From Acanthosoma haemorrhoidale (taxonomy: Eukaryota > Arthropoda > Insecta > Hemiptera > Acanthosomatidae), in contig OV884012.1 of the NCBI GenBank assembly GCA_930367205.1, positions 48,505,239-48,569,238 on the forward strand: DNA of 64,000 nucleotides. The letters run 5' to 3'. A model generated the notes under the pieces. That model was not told the DNA's origin and did not search any database. It saw only the letters and a program-made list of their open reading frames with translations. Position numbers and translations under genes: made by a program. Position 1 is the stretch's first letter; each line of letters opens with the position of its first letter. Below are positions 24,401 through 35,945 of this stretch, one piece after another.

Positions 24401-24687
24401 AACACACCATGGAACTGACACCTCACCCAGAAAATGATGTAGTTTCCAAAATATCTATTATCACGCATGAAAAAAACAAATTTTTCAAATAAAGCTTTAC
24501 AGTTTCTCGAAATGTTTAATTTTACGATCACTTAGTTAACATTTCACCTATTCACCTGAATATGTTCATGACTCTTTGAATGATACACTTTTTCTAAATC
24601 ACGTCTCATATTTGTATACCATTTGTCCACCAAGAAACCAAGGAGCTCATTTTTTTTTAGTATTACCTATTTTGAATATTAAAATAT
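24401..24687. other. Short non-coding spacer
   Basis: Nothing recognised. Confidence 0.5.
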
Positions 24688-24788
24688 CCATATTTTCAAA
24701 ATATTTACCCAAACATGTCCCGAAAAAAATTCCCCATACTTTCAAAATATTTACCCAAACATGTCCCGAAAAAAATTCCCCATATTTT
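24688..24788. repeat. 46-bp tandem repeat, about 2.2 copies
   Basis: Units start at 24688, 24734 and 24780 (partial). Each includes CAAAATATTTACCC and CATGTCCCGAAAAAAATTCC. Copies are nearly identical, so the duplication is recent. The open frames over it on both strands simply repeat. Confidence 0.95.
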
Positions 24789-24947
24789 CCACCAATAATT
24801 GATGATTGATTGACATCGATAACTGAAAGCGTCATAGATCAAATGCTTAGGCACAATTCCATTAAGAATTATTTAATAAGTTTATCACCGATTATATAAT
24901 ACCGTATATATGGTTTGAATAATAACTTATATATATATATAAACGTT
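24789..24947. other. Short A+T-rich spacer
   Basis: An (AT)n-like run lies immediately before the insertion site of the next element. Confidence 0.6.
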
Positions 24948-24962
24948 AACTCAGAATGGTAT
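24948..24962. repeat. Target-site duplication, left copy
   Basis: AACTCAGAATGGTAT, repeated exactly at 25796-25810, flanks the family A retrotransposon. The duplicated ATG becomes the apparent start codon of the 253-codon frame. Confidence 0.88.
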
Positions 24963-25717
24963 CTTTATACTTCTCTTTCCAGCATGGGAAAAAAAAGCGT
25001 CCACCCAGCTTCACCATAGACGGGACTCAATTTAAACTTGCCAACAGCATCTGCTACCTAGGCATCAACCTAGGTAGACACATGACGTTCGGCACACATT
25101 TGCAGAAGAAATTGAAACGAGTCCGCAGAACTTACTACTCTCTCCTGCATCTCATCACAAGCCAGGCCATATCCCTTCGACTGAAACTCTTAATATACAA
25201 GAGCGTCCTGAGGCAAGCGCTACTGTTTGGGACACCACTCTTTAGATTCCTACATGCCAGCACCATAACTCGACTCCAGAGCTACCAGAACAAGATCCTG
25301 CGAACGGCACTCTGGCATACCCCCTTTCGTGAAATGAATGCTTCCTACATGCACGAAAAGTTCGAGCTCCCCACCATCACCGACTTCATCAAAAGAAGAC
25401 ACATCAAGTTCTTCGACTCGATGAAACACATTCTAAACCCTCTATTCAAAGACATGACACCACCACCGCTACCGGCACGATGGCAACTCACTAGATCGAG
25501 TAAAGCAGAGGAAATGGTGGACATCACGACACTAGGCCCGCCAACAACAAGGGTACCTATCACTGAAATCAGAATAAATAAGAATAACTACATGCCTAGA
25601 GAGACTCTAGGGCCTGCCACCAGTGGACTCTCACCACTGTACCAAAACAACCAATCTCCACCGAGGCTTCCCACACCCCTTAATCCTCTCACACCACCTT
25701 TAAGCAGGTACTCCTAG
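24963..25717 (+). pseudogene. Family A ORF2 fragment (RT thumb and C-terminus)
   Basis: About 250 codons remain open to the TAG at 25715-25717. Recognisable blocks are PPSFTIDGTQF, YLGINLGRHMTFGTHLQKKL (the YLG-x-x-LD motif after the RT palm) and RLKLLIYKSVLRQALLFG. LQSYQNKILRTAL and the Pro-rich C-terminal tail NPLTPPLSRYS follow. Palm motifs A-C and the endonuclease are missing. The frame appears to start with an ATG at 24956, but that codon lies in the target duplication, not in the element, so the Met is accidental. No enzymatic activity is expected. Confidence 0.9.
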
Positions 25718-25795
25718 TATAAGGATCCGATTAACCTAAATATTCTATATTTTTCCTTCATCCTGAATTTCTAACTAGAGAGCTTAGGGGAAAAA
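24963..25795 (+). mobile_element. Jockey-type family A retrotransposon, 5'-truncated insertion
   Basis: An 833-bp insertion between exact 15-bp duplications. It consists of the ORF2 C-terminal part, a short 3' UTR with GGATCCGATTAACC and AGAGAGCTTAGGGG, and an A-tract tail. This structure is what target-primed reverse transcription leaves. The open frame is still uninterrupted and the duplication is perfect, so it is young relative to the other relics. Two more 3' tails of the family are at 3127-3226 and 31427-31720. Confidence 0.92.
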
Positions 25796-25810
25796 AACTC
25801 AGAATGGTAT
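25796..25810. repeat. Target-site duplication, right copy
   Basis: An exact copy of AACTCAGAATGGTAT at 24948-24962, directly after the A-tract tail. The first two A's are ambiguous with the tail, so the duplication is 13-15 bp. Confidence 0.88.
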
Positions 25811-28800
25811 ATCAATAAACAAGATATATAACAAGATATATTGGGAGAATCTCCAAGTTTCTTTTCTACTACTACTCTGAAGAATAACCTTAGATTTAAT
25901 TTTTATTAAGGACTATATATTCACATTCAAATCAGAGTATTTCCACAGTTGGAGATCAAAGCATTAACTTTTGAAATATAGTTAGCCATGGGCAAAAAAA
26001 AGAACTTTTATTTTATTTTTAAACATTAAACCCATATATTTGCACCCCTGTATATCTGTATCAACATGCCATATATATCTTTGTGAAGAACACGTCTTGA
26101 GTCATCGTATTTCTTAATTTTAAAACCCGGCGTAGCAACGGCAGCACAGTAGGGCCGAGAACTGAATGTCGTGTGAGAGAGTGGTGGATTGTAAAGTGAA
26201 ATTGTAGTGTTGGGTAAAGTTTAGTTAGGAATTAGAGAATTATGAAAGAACAATATTTGAAGTAAAGGCTTTAAATGTTGTTTCCTTCTTTTGCAGAGAA
26301 ATGCAATTAAGTCTTTGTTCACAGGAAAAACACTGAAAATTCCTTGGCTTAGTTGGTAGTAAAAATATAATACATAGAAGGACCGATTATTAATACGTGG
26401 CTTTGTTGCACTATCAGCAGAATTAGTTGACTGTGAGAAAGAAACAAAAATACTCCGAAAGCTATCAAGGTAACCAGTTAATGTCGGAAGCATAAAATAA
26501 TATGAACAGCCGAGATCAAAACCGATCATCTTTCCGATACGCGCACATCCTATCAGCCTTCACCACCTATCCAAGTACAATCTACCTGTAATTTACCTAG
26601 GGCTCATAATTATAGGGCTTAAATAGCATAGCAAGGGATAATTTAAAAAAATGTCTATGTGTTTAATAATTTAGAAAGATAAAGACTCAGTCGAACCGTC
26701 ACCTGTGATAAAATGGGTCGATAAATATTCTCAGATAGAAATTAGTTCGTAGTAAAGATTACTTACGCAAGTTTCATCTGATAACCTTAATCTTATACTT
26801 TTACCGTTGCATTAAACTCCACTGAGACCACTACCTTCTATATCACTCGATGCAATCATGTTTTGATTTGTTTAATGTCTCGACATGGAAAATAAATTCG
26901 ACGATCACCAAATTTCAAATGTAGGAAACGACTTTATGTTTTAAGAGACAGGATTCAAAAAAAGTAACCCTCTCGCTGAGTGTTCAGGGGTTTAAATCAT
27001 TAAGCCAGTCAGTATTTGATTTTCGGGGAAAAAATTGCTGGTTGTACCTTATACCATTCTTGTCACTTTTCAGCCACTGAACCGTATCTTTATTAAAATA
27101 TAGTTTCTAATATGTCAAGACATGTTTCAATGGGGTTTTGTTTATCACCACGTTGTGGATTTTGCTTTCTTACTTACTTACTCATTGACTTCTTAAATAT
27201 TTCTCCATGCAAGTTGCAGTGTTTTTTAAATTTTGTAAATTTTAAGATTGGTTTGGTAAAGTCATGTAACGTCACAAATGATGACAAATGAAAAGAATGG
27301 CACAATTTTCAGGTTTCTAGGACAAATGGTTTTGGAGCTAAGAGCTTATGAATGTTTAAAAATGTGTCAAAAAACAGTAGATTTTTGGTTTTCAAAAATT
27401 TATAACAGAAAAACCCATGGCTTTCTGGGACTTTAAGTTTCAGAAGCTTTATTAAGTAGACGCGCGTGAATGACTGATAAATGAATGTTATCAACTAATA
27501 ATAATAACAACATTAACGGTAATATAATGGATGAGAGAGTTGTAAATTGAAAAATGTGGCTGCGGTAGCCAAGATATATTAAAAGCATGTAATACGTAAT
27601 TAACGCATACGTGAGACCATAAACAGTGGAGTGTAGTCAGATGGAATCCCGAAGATACTCAAATTTAAAAAAAATCGACATTTTGTATCATTACTGTCCC
27701 ATTATTTACTGCATAAGTACTTAATTTGAATTATCCTACAAATTACTTGTTCTTTGCAAGTTTGAAACTTCTTATAACATTTTATATTTATTTGAGGGTT
27801 TTGTAGATTTTTCCCAAATCAGAAATCCTTATATTTCCACCCTCGAGTATGTCTGGTCTTTATTCAAGCGTGAAATTTAAGGGCGGTGAAGATGAGGTTT
27901 TCATTCAATATTGAGAAGAAATGAAAAATATACACATCTCCTTAAAACAAGAGTAAGTGGCACAAATGAATTCATGAGCTGGTGTTAAAACATGTATATT
28001 TTTCTATAATTTGTGGGGTACCAAAAGAGTTCCATGTCCTGATTAAAAATAAGCAATTTTAGTTTTGGTTTTTCAATCTACAATTACAACTTTCGTTAAT
28101 ATTGTGTTAGCATCTTTAACTCTAACAGTGATTTTGTAGAGGCATGCTATTTCTCATGGTAATTTTATTTAATGAATTAAAGACACCAACAATTAATAAA
28201 ACCAGCCTGATAAAAAAAAATAAAAATAGAGGGCCAATTATGAATCAATCCATTGTAATTAAAAAACAAATATTTTATAGGAGGATATCAAACTGTTAAT
28301 AATATGCGTGATGAACGTCATTAAAACTATACCAAAGATGTATATGAATTTTTTTAGCGTTCCCAGATTCATATTGATGAAAGTTTTGCTTTCTGATAAA
28401 CAAAATGTTACCTTATGAAAAATAATGTACAGTCAATCATTAATTAAAATAATAAATACTTTCCAATCTTCCAATGAGAATCAAACTAAAGATTTCGATT
28501 TCCTGATCAATAGTATAGTATTTATGTAAAATGTTGAGTATTATGATAAAATGTCTATTAATAAATGTAATGTAAATTCCTAACAAGGTTCTCAACAAAA
28601 CTATAACAATATATAATTTATTAGTTTTTTTACGACCCTCTTCCAGAAAAAAAATTATACCAGTGGGCAAGTATACTCTTATGGTTGGTACAGAGAAGTA
28701 ACAAGCTAGATAATACAGTTACGGAAACAAAATGTTTGCAAAAACACGAAACATAATGTTAGAGCTCGTACAAATACCAAAGGAAATTATAAGAGTCAAG

Positions 28801-28898
28801 AGGTTCTACGGTGTTATTTTGCATAATTTCATTATACGAAAGGCCATATTTGTAGGTAATGATGTGTTGGTAACCGCAAGAACGATGCAGGTTCGGCG
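25811..28898. other. Long non-coding stretch
   Basis: About 3 kb of A+T-rich DNA without recognised coding frames, transposons or RNA genes. Frames on the minus strand at 26221-26529, 27309-27494 and 28440-28670 are biased toward Phe/Leu/Ile/Lys/Asn, as expected by chance. Confidence 0.5.
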
Positions 28899-29099
28899 TT
28901 AGGGCGAGCTGTCGGCACTTAACACTTGCTGAGGCGGGTAATTCCATACCCAGCCAACAACCCCACTGTAATACAAGAGACCCTGTAAGAAAAAGAATTG
29001 TTGGCAATTATCATTGAGGGCATCTAAGCCTCGGTTTCGCCATAGATGTAATATTACCTCATGAAACTCCACCCGCGTATCACCAGTATTCACCTGATC
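28899..29099 (-). CDS. Candidate pair of small exons, product unknown
   Basis: On the minus strand a T-rich tract ending CCTACAG precedes a 42-nt block at 29099-29058 that is exactly 14 codons (DQVNTGDTRVEFHE) and ends GAG|GTAATAT, a usable donor. After about 75 bp the sequence TTCTTTTTCTTACAG, a very good acceptor, starts a second block at 28982. That block stays open to a stop at 28899-28901 in the same phase (GLLYYSGVVGWVWNYPPQQV). Both introns and phases are compatible. No family is recognised, and the second block also reads open in another frame. Could be a host-gene 3' end, a transposon relic or chance. Confidence 0.22.
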   Translation of the reverse strand, partial: DQVNTGDTRVEFHEVILHLWRNRGLDALNDNCQQFFFLQGLLYYSGVVGWVWNYPPQQVLSADSSP

Positions 29100-29429
29100 C
29101 TGTAGGATCGCAAAAAAAAATAAATGTATAAAAAATATTTAATGGTAAGGCCTGCGTTTTTGTTTTTTTTTGGTCAAGTTGTAGGTTTCAATCTACTTTG
29201 AAAGTTGTAAAAAATGTCACCATTATATATTGCAACTTTAAACGGCAATTCCCGGACCACTTAGATAATAAAAAAAAATTTTCCTTCAACAATTTATCAG
29301 ATAGGTCAGTGTAAGCTATGAACATTTTTTTTGCAGATTGTCATCAAACTGATTGGTGGTCAATGTTGGGACATTTTTGTACGGCTGCAAGAGGTCCTTA
29401 TGAGTATTGGGCACGACGGAGGGGTGTTG
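29100..29429. other. Non-coding spacer
   Basis: A+T-rich, with T- and A-homopolymers; nothing recognised. Confidence 0.5.
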
Positions 29430-29545
29430 AAGCTGTCCTTGACCAAAAAGCATATCCAATCTATCAAATCAAAAGTCCTTAGAACCTTAGTAAATGATCT
29501 CATATACCAATCATACATACTTAAATATACCCACTACCCAAGAAC
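29430..29545 (+). mobile_element. Jockey-type ORF2 C-terminal fragment
   Basis: The plus strand encodes HIQSIKSKVLRTLVNDLIYQ, matching the IQ-x-x-QSKVLR-x-x-V-NAP block seen in family B (14380-14430) and at 33005. Flanking DNA is not recognisable, so this is a short relic. Confidence 0.65.
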
Positions 29546-29572
29546 TTACTACATCGATGGAAACAGACTGCC

Positions 29573-29855
29573 GGGGGGGGGGGGGATTAGGTTAAGATTT
29601 TGTTTCTTGGATGTAAGTTAGTTTTAAGTTTTCCGATTCATAAGGAGACCCCCATCACGTTTTTAGACATATACAGATAATTTATAATGTATATAGTCAA
29701 AATATTAAAAATTGTATAAAATGTAGCCAGCTACATAGAATCTACTCGTATATTGAATTGCATAATTATGATAACAAGGAGATAGGGGGGGGGGGCAAGC
29801 TGGAACTGGCTTCATGCATGAAAATCGTGCTGATTCCTACTTCCCTGCGGGGGGA
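29573..29855. repeat. G-homopolymer cluster
   Basis: Runs of 13 G (29573-29585), 11 G (29785-29795) and a G-rich tract at about 29849-29862 occur within 300 bp of otherwise A+T-rich sequence. Confidence 0.9.
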
Positions 29856-29989
29856 GGGGGGTAGTATGAACGTATACATTTCATGTATGTAGATTATAAA
29901 TTTAGTACGAAACAGATACTTTAAAATAATTATTTATTACCACTGGTAGGGTAGATTTAATGTTTTTTAATGATGTTCATAAAAATAAA

Positions 29990-30310
29990 AAAATACAATC
30001 TTACTCATGCCAACGGAAACTGAGCGCAAATGTGACCGCTAGCGGAGGGGTTGATTGCAACAGAGGAAGAGAGGAAGAGGTAGAGGCCAACAAGGAGGAT
30101 CGCCTACAGAGAACTAATAAAGCCTGCGACCTGACGACAAGATTGAAGAGCGAGCTGGCCGAGTGGATTGGTGGCGGATAGTTGGTCCAGCCAAATAACA
30201 GGGATCGCTGTAGACATAAGTGCCTTCGGCCCGCAGGGCATCACACCCACATCCCAAGGGGCCTTCTCGCTTCTTACGTCCACTTCTTCCACTCTTCGTC
30301 TGGGCCTTCC
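29990..30310. promoter_or_regulatory. G+C-richer island with a charged open frame
   Basis: The plus-strand frame ending at 30181 contains REEEVEANKEDRLQRTNKA and then TTRLKSELAEWIGGG, which is mildly protein-like. There is no start context, splice support or family match, and an opposite frame overlaps it. I list the block as a G+C-richer island that might hide a small exon. Confidence 0.2.
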
Positions 30311-30456
30311 GAGTCTTTAGCCTATTATTCGTAAGTGGAAGTTTATAGATTAGTTAAAAGGTGTAGAGCTTCATTAGTAGAAATCATATTTATCAATGAA
30401 TCAGTGATAGTTTTTTTTTTTATCTTTTTACCAATCGAATTCGTTACCTAAGTTTT

Positions 30457-30459
30457 AAA

Positions 30460-30506
<47 letters not shown>
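30457..30506. repeat. A-tract plus (TA)19 microsatellite
   Basis: Twelve A's (30457-30468) lead into an uninterrupted TA run (30469-30506). The A-tract may be the tail of an unrecognised retroelement. Confidence 0.95.
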
Positions 30507-30508
<2 letters not shown>

Positions 30509-31426
30509 AAATAGAATGGGAATGAAAAACATCTACAGATGGTATTATTCAGGGGTATAATGTAAAATGGAGGAGGAAACCACTAACCACTTTTTAAGAG
30601 AATGCGAAGCATTCGGCAAACTAGGATTTGACATCTTATGCGGCAGCATTCCTTCACGAGAACTTAAATATATGAAATGGAAATAAATTGATAGGTCAAG
30701 GAGATTCCGTGATGAGCAGTAGCGTTGACATGGTTATAATACAGGGACTGACAAAAAGGGCATATAAAAAAGAGTTGTAGGACCAATCAATCAAAATAGG
30801 TCCTAAGGACCTATATCTATTTATAAAGGTCCATATTTTCTAAGATACTTGTTGAATTATTATAGTACTTCACTACTCAAATTTTTAGCCAAAAGATTCA
30901 CACATAAACTACAGCAGCAACCTCACGAACCAAATCATTTTCTGAGCTGTTGGTGATTTCCCCCCCCCCCCATTTTCTTGTTACAAAATTATTACAGTAC
31001 TCAATACAGATTCTACAAATGAATCTATTTACAATAGGTCACTATAGTTCCTGTAGGTTGGGTTATTATTATACATTGTGATCTGTGCTTTTACAAAAGT
31101 ATAATGATGTAGTATACATTAATCTACTGAACATGTTTAATAGTGATGAGGCTTGTTGATGATATACTAGTTCTCGTTGCGTAGAGTTTCCTGTGAGTCC
31201 ACAGGGAGGAAAGCTTCAAGGAGAGGATAAGTTATCAAGTTTATAAGCCGGAAAACGGTATTTTATTATCACTGCTCGAATCGCCAAAATGACAGAATAA
31301 GGAACCATTTCAAGACGCCCGTTTTTTATTGATTAGTTCCAACTAGTATTCATGTCGCTACCTTACCGCTGAAATAAAATTACAATCTAAACTTAGTAAT
31401 TTGGATCAATTCCCCCCCCTGGATGA
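30507..31426. other. Non-coding stretch
   Basis: Contains an 11-C run at 30960-30970. The remainder is A+T-rich with no recognised gene. Confidence 0.5.
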
Positions 31427-31720
31427 TCAAAGATTATAAGATTAAGGATGAGGGAAAAATAAAGGGATTTTTGGGTTGAGCGGATCCTTGTACCTGCTTG
31501 TACGAGTACCTGCTTGAAGGTGGTGTGAGGGAATGAATTCATTCATTAAGGAGTGTGGGAAGCCTCGGTAGAGGTTGACAGTTGTGGTACAGTGGTGAGA
31601 GTCTACTGGTGGCTGAGCCTAAAGTCCCTCTAGGCATGTAGTGCAGTCTTATTTATTCGGATAGCAGTGTTGGGTGCCCGTTAGGTGTTGGGTGAATGGT
31701 CTCATTCATTCCATATGTAC
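31427..31720 (-). mobile_element. Jockey-type family A, 3'-end copy
   Basis: On the minus strand this matches the last part of the element at 25560-25790: the words around GGATCCTTGTAC, GTACCTGCTT, GGTGGTGTGAG, GTGTGGGAAGCCTCGG and the conserved Pro-rich tail. A local duplication of GTACCTGCTTGTACGA occurs at about 31490-31515. Similarity decays beyond about 31690. No intact frame. Confidence 0.85.
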
Positions 31721-32014
31721 CAAACTTAATGCGAATAACTTCACCGGAGGGATACTATAATGGAATCCACTCATATACATCCATGTATTACATTCCATAA
31801 AATTATTATATGTATTTATCACTTACTAATTTTCATTGTTTAGTCGTTTTCCATACTATTTATGAAGAGTAGCATTAACTGAAAAAAAGGGACATACCTG
31901 AAACAAAAAAATAAATAATTAAGTAAATAAGGTACTTTAATCTTAACTTAACTAAGATACTTAATTATTAGCTGTGATATGCAATCCCAAGTGCGCAATC
32001 CAAATAGAAGGGAA
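31721..32014. other. Non-coding spacer
   Basis: A+T-rich, nothing recognised. Confidence 0.5.
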
Positions 32015-32090
32015 TAGTATCACGGCTGGGATTTGAACCAAGAGGCACTGCTCACCGTTCAGAGGCTCATTCCAACAGGGTTATACATAA
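32015..32090 (-). repeat. tRNA-derived SINE-like head
   Basis: On the minus strand there is a perfect B-box, GGTTCAAATCC (32029-32039), preceded by an A-box-like GAGCCTCTGAACGG at about 32054-32067. The spacing fits an RNA polymerase III internal promoter, but no acceptor-stem pairing is evident, so this is a SINE head or tRNA pseudogene rather than a tRNA gene. Confidence 0.45.
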
Positions 32091-33004
32091 AGGATGCAAC
32101 AGGAATGTCTCAGTATGTATGTAGTACCATGCATTATTATTATTATGTACTAAAACTGCTAAGTGCTTTATTATATTACAATGGAATTTTGATGAATTCA
32201 TTCAAATTTGTCAGCATTCCACTTAGCATTTGAAGCAAGTTCGTCAGTATCTCATGGATGCTCACCGATTGGATAAGAAAAAATAAAATATCCGCTGTGA
32301 GGAGAGTCAGCGGACACTGTGAATGTAGAAACAGGCACACGAGATGGAAGGCAAACATAGATGGTTCGGTGCCCTGACCGCCGTTGATAGGGCGAGAGGA
32401 CAAGACAGCTTTTTTCATCGCTCGCTCACCGCGGTTGAAAAAAAATAAAACTAGGTACAGGAGAAACCTGATTTAGAGTGCAGGCCTTCTGCCTCGAGTA
32501 ATGCTGATTCATTGCACTCTAGTACTTCGTCCCACGTAGTCTCCGGTTAGTTTCGTATTTCCCTAAAACGACTTTAGGGCCCTCGGTTGGCATTACTTAT
32601 ATAATACATAATGAGAAACTTCATTTCATCCATGATAACCCACATTCCAGAAATCAATATTATAAAGATCCCATTTTTTATGAAACCATGAGAATAATAT
32701 GATTTAATTAGAAACTAGAGCTTGTATTTCAAGAATAATGTAATTTTGTTTAATTATTTACAACTGAAATTAATTTTTACCAAATACGATTATATCACAC
32801 CAATTAGGTAATGAAAACAAAAAAATTCGAGAAATTGAGGTGAAGGATTAGCAATATCCAGATAACTTCCTCAAATGTTTATTAAATAAATAATCAGGGT
32901 ATTGATAACATAACCCTAATTAGTCGAATATTTATTTTTTATAACAAGCCTAGATTAATGATTAGGTTTTTTTGTTTTTTTGTGGGGCCAGCAAAGTAAT
33001 CGAA
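32091..33004. other. Non-coding stretch
   Basis: A less A+T-rich segment at about 32270-32440 has no coding or element signature. The rest is A+T-rich. Confidence 0.5.
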
Positions 33005-33215
33005 TATACAACCTTTCCAATCAGAAGTCCTCGGAACATTAGTAAATGACCCATTCGACATTAACGATAACTTCCGAACTGATATTAAAATACCCGCTTG
33101 AACACAATCACTCCCCATTTTTTTAAATTCCTCAAGAAATTCTTCGAACATCCTAATCGTCATCTAATACGCCTTACCTCTACATCCTCGGAAATTGAAG
33201 GGGCAATGCCTTCTG
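33005..33215 (+). mobile_element. Jockey-type ORF2 C-terminal fragment
   Basis: The plus strand reads FQSEVLGTLVNDPF, then IKIPA, a stop, and after a frameshift FLKKFFEHPNRHLIRL. This is the QSKVLR-x-LVNAP through FFEHPN block of Jockey ORF2. At least one stop and one shift. Neither UTR nor tail is recognised. Confidence 0.72.
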
Positions 33216-33569
33216 CACTTTTTTTTTTAAATCTTTATAAGGACTTTATACTGGCCAGTATAATCCCCTCATGTCCTGCTTCTATTTGTTCTGATGACAT
33301 GGCAGGTGATTTTTGAGGATTCCAAGACTTTGTAATTTGTCTATATTGTACGGGTGTATGTTATATGTTATATTTACCGCAAATACCCACAGCCCTATTA
33401 GAGAAGATTGTACTTATTTTTCAAACGAGTGAGAAAAATGACTAGGATGGCATTGAATGGAGAAAAGCTCCTAAGACTTAAGACATTATCCATGCCAATG
33501 TTCAGACCTCGCCATAAAATGCAACAACTATCCAGGCATTAAACAATAAAAGTGTTACGAATCACCCGA
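33216..33569. other. Non-coding spacer
   Basis: Nothing recognised. Confidence 0.5.
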
Positions 33570-33850
33570 GCATGAGGCTGGATGCGACTACGGATATGTC
33601 TAGCGTTGGCGAAGACAGAGTCGGTTCGAGCAACGGCGGGCTATTGGGACAAGGGGAATTCAAATCATATTGAGGCCATACATATGGAGCCCTTATTGGT
33701 TATTCATGAGGCTGAGGAGAGGGTGTCTTATTCAGTGCCATTGTGGCTACTAAACTGTTTCCCCACACCGGTCTCCGAAACAATGGAATGCCCTCCGTGT
33801 CTGCTTACTGGTCCACGATCCTGTCACGCTCTTCTCGACACTGTGTAAAC
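33570..33850. promoter_or_regulatory. G+C-richer island
   Basis: Balanced composition with CpGs. Two plus-strand frames overlap (one from an ATG at 33571 encoding MSSVGEDRVGSSNGG, another from 33582), both without family motifs. Candidate conserved non-coding element or hidden exon; undecided. Confidence 0.2.
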
Positions 33851-34227
33851 CTTTTTTATAACTAACGAGCCTCTTCTATTGTGTTTTTTTTTTTAGGTTG
33901 TCGGAGTAGTTGAATTTTGAAACGAGACGTTTGATTAAAGAAGTGAACAACTCTAATACTCGTCATTTTCGAAATGTACACATGTAAGGGTGGGATAACG
34001 GATGTATTTCTGAACACAAATTTTTGGTTTTTATTTAATTCCGAGAATGTTTTTTTTAAAAAACTGAAAACCTGTAGCCAAAATACTTCATACCTTCCAA
34101 ACACCTGCCAAAAAGTAACATAAAATAGTTTTTTTTTCTTATGACAGCCCGACTCGGAATCAATCGATCAACGCGACCTGGTTGTATTTACTGTCAAATC
34201 CTAAAAGCTAAAACTACCATAGAATGA
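33851..34227. other. Non-coding spacer
   Basis: A+T-rich; nothing recognised. Confidence 0.5.
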
Positions 34228-34322
34228 TAGAATGATGACTGTAAATATGGTATGAATGAGATCATTTATCTGTATTATTATTGCCTTATAAAAGGCAGAT
34301 TGTAATTATTGCACAATAAATA
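34228..34322 (+). mobile_element. Jockey-type family B, last ~95 bp
   Basis: Starts in the second GTAAATATGGTATGAATGAG repeat of the family 3' UTR and ends at the CACAATAAA terminus. It includes a stem-loop, TGCCTT-ATAA-AAGGCA (34282-34297), at the position of the family's conserved 3' hairpin. Extreme 5' truncation. Confidence 0.85.
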
Positions 34323-34789
34323 TTGTTATAAATAGAAGATAAAATACTAACAAATACAATAAAACCAGTCTTTGTAGGATATGTGCTCCTTACATCTGTT
34401 CTTCAGTTTCCTGTAGATGGTTTGCACTAGTCACAATCCATCCTAAACACACAGGAACAGTCGGTAAGTGGGACAGGATCTTTACGCTTGGAGAGATGTC
34501 ATTTGAGAAATATGTTAGCTGATGGAGGAAGCAGTCATTCTTTGTTTCTTCAGTATTTTCCTTGGGTTGTTTGATAATCTTATGTAAGGTAATGCACACC
34601 ATTTATTGGTAATGTACTTCTTTTTTTTTTGTTCCATATCCCCTTGTTACAAATATAAAAAATATAGATTATACAAACGAATCTATTTACAATTGTAGTA
34701 ATGTACATTTTGTAGACTACGGGAGTTTTGAAACTTTTGTTTCTGTAAACAAGTAAACTTTTTGGTTTATTGCTATTGTTGCTTTCCGA
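34323..34789. other. Non-coding spacer
   Basis: A+T-rich; nothing recognised. Confidence 0.5.
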
Positions 34790-35060
34790 ATTGATGTCCC
34801 CGTACAGACAGGGCAGTGACTAAGCGAAGAGGACAAGGCTAGAGGCGGAGGCGGCAATGGTGGAATGCTGTCCAGGTGCTTTGGCCACTCACCGTTAGAG
34901 CCCAGCCTTTAATGAGCCGTCCGATGTCTCTCATCCTATTTCGCTTTATAGTCGTCCAAACCCATCTGTCACCGTTCAGGAGGGTAGCATCAAAGCTGAA
35001 ATATCTAACGTGCTTGTAACTTGTTATTCGGAAAATGCTTCTGATATTCAAAATTTGATT
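34790..35060. promoter_or_regulatory. G+C-richer island with E-boxes
   Basis: Contains CAGGTG at 34873-34878 and CATCTG near 34962. Composition shifts back to A+T-rich at both edges. No supported coding frame. Candidate regulatory element by composition and motif only. Confidence 0.22.
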
Positions 35061-35649
35061 TTTCTCAGACTTAATAGACGTAAACGATTGCGAATGCTAT
35101 TTTAATACTTATACTTAAAAGTAGTTTTTCAAAAAAAGCTTGACATTTCTTTATTATAATCAACGTTTTGTCAATTCAGGAATCCTCAGGACTAAAATTC
35201 TAACAATACATTCAAAACACATAAAAGTGCTAAATACATATTTGCAATAATTCTAAGAAAAAAAAAACGATACACCGCCGAGTGATATTAGTGATAAGCA
35301 TTAAATCCTCATTAATTCATTGTCGTAAACCAAATTGGTAACATTTTTGGTTAGGCAAATTATAAAATGGTGAATCAATAATACATTTAAATGTAATTAT
35401 GTTAAAACAAAAAAAAAATTATTTCAAAGATTTAGAGAGGAAAGCATTATATACGTCACAGAAAAAACAACCCTTTGTGTGTTGGTGGAGGTTATATAGA
35501 TTTGGAAAATAAAGTTAACCATTTGACCCTAGTGCATGATATTGGCGATTTTCACAATAATCCAAATTCTATAAAATCAGTAATCGCCAAGAAATGTCTT
35601 CAAAATGTTTTTTTTTTTAACTGTTGAAAGTCAATAATAGTCAATATCC
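35061..35649. other. Non-coding spacer
   Basis: A+T-rich; nothing recognised. Confidence 0.5.
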
Positions 35650-35945
35650 TTAAAACTTTTTTAATTTGGCAAATTTGAATCTTCCATTGGCTTGATTGTT
35701 GCTTAGTTTCAGGATTGTATCCGTAGCTACTATGGTTCGTCACTTGCGATGATCTTCCAAGCGACCCTGTTTTTCCTGTGCAGTCAGCAGCCGAGGAACA
35801 ACTTTTGCAACCACCAATCTCATTCTCAAATCTTCACTTAAAATTCGCTGTACAGCACTAAAAGTCACTCAGAATTTCTTTACAACTCATTCAATCATCC
35901 AGGACGATTTTGCGAAGTTTTTCGACATTCTAAAAACGAGGATGT
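35650..35945 (-). mobile_element. Mariner (SETMAR-like transposase) relic with internal deletion
   Basis: The minus strand encodes VEKLRKIVLDD, then after stops AVQRILSEDLRMRLVVAKVV and PRLLTAQEKQGRLEDHRK (35856-35740). This is the helix-turn-helix and linker region typical of SETMAR-like mariner transposases. It then jumps to YGYNPETKQQSSQWK (about 35730-35680), which in the family follows the first catalytic Asp (GDESW block). The deleted part therefore includes that Asp. Stops and shifts confirm inactivity. Terminal inverted repeats were not found. Confidence 0.85.
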
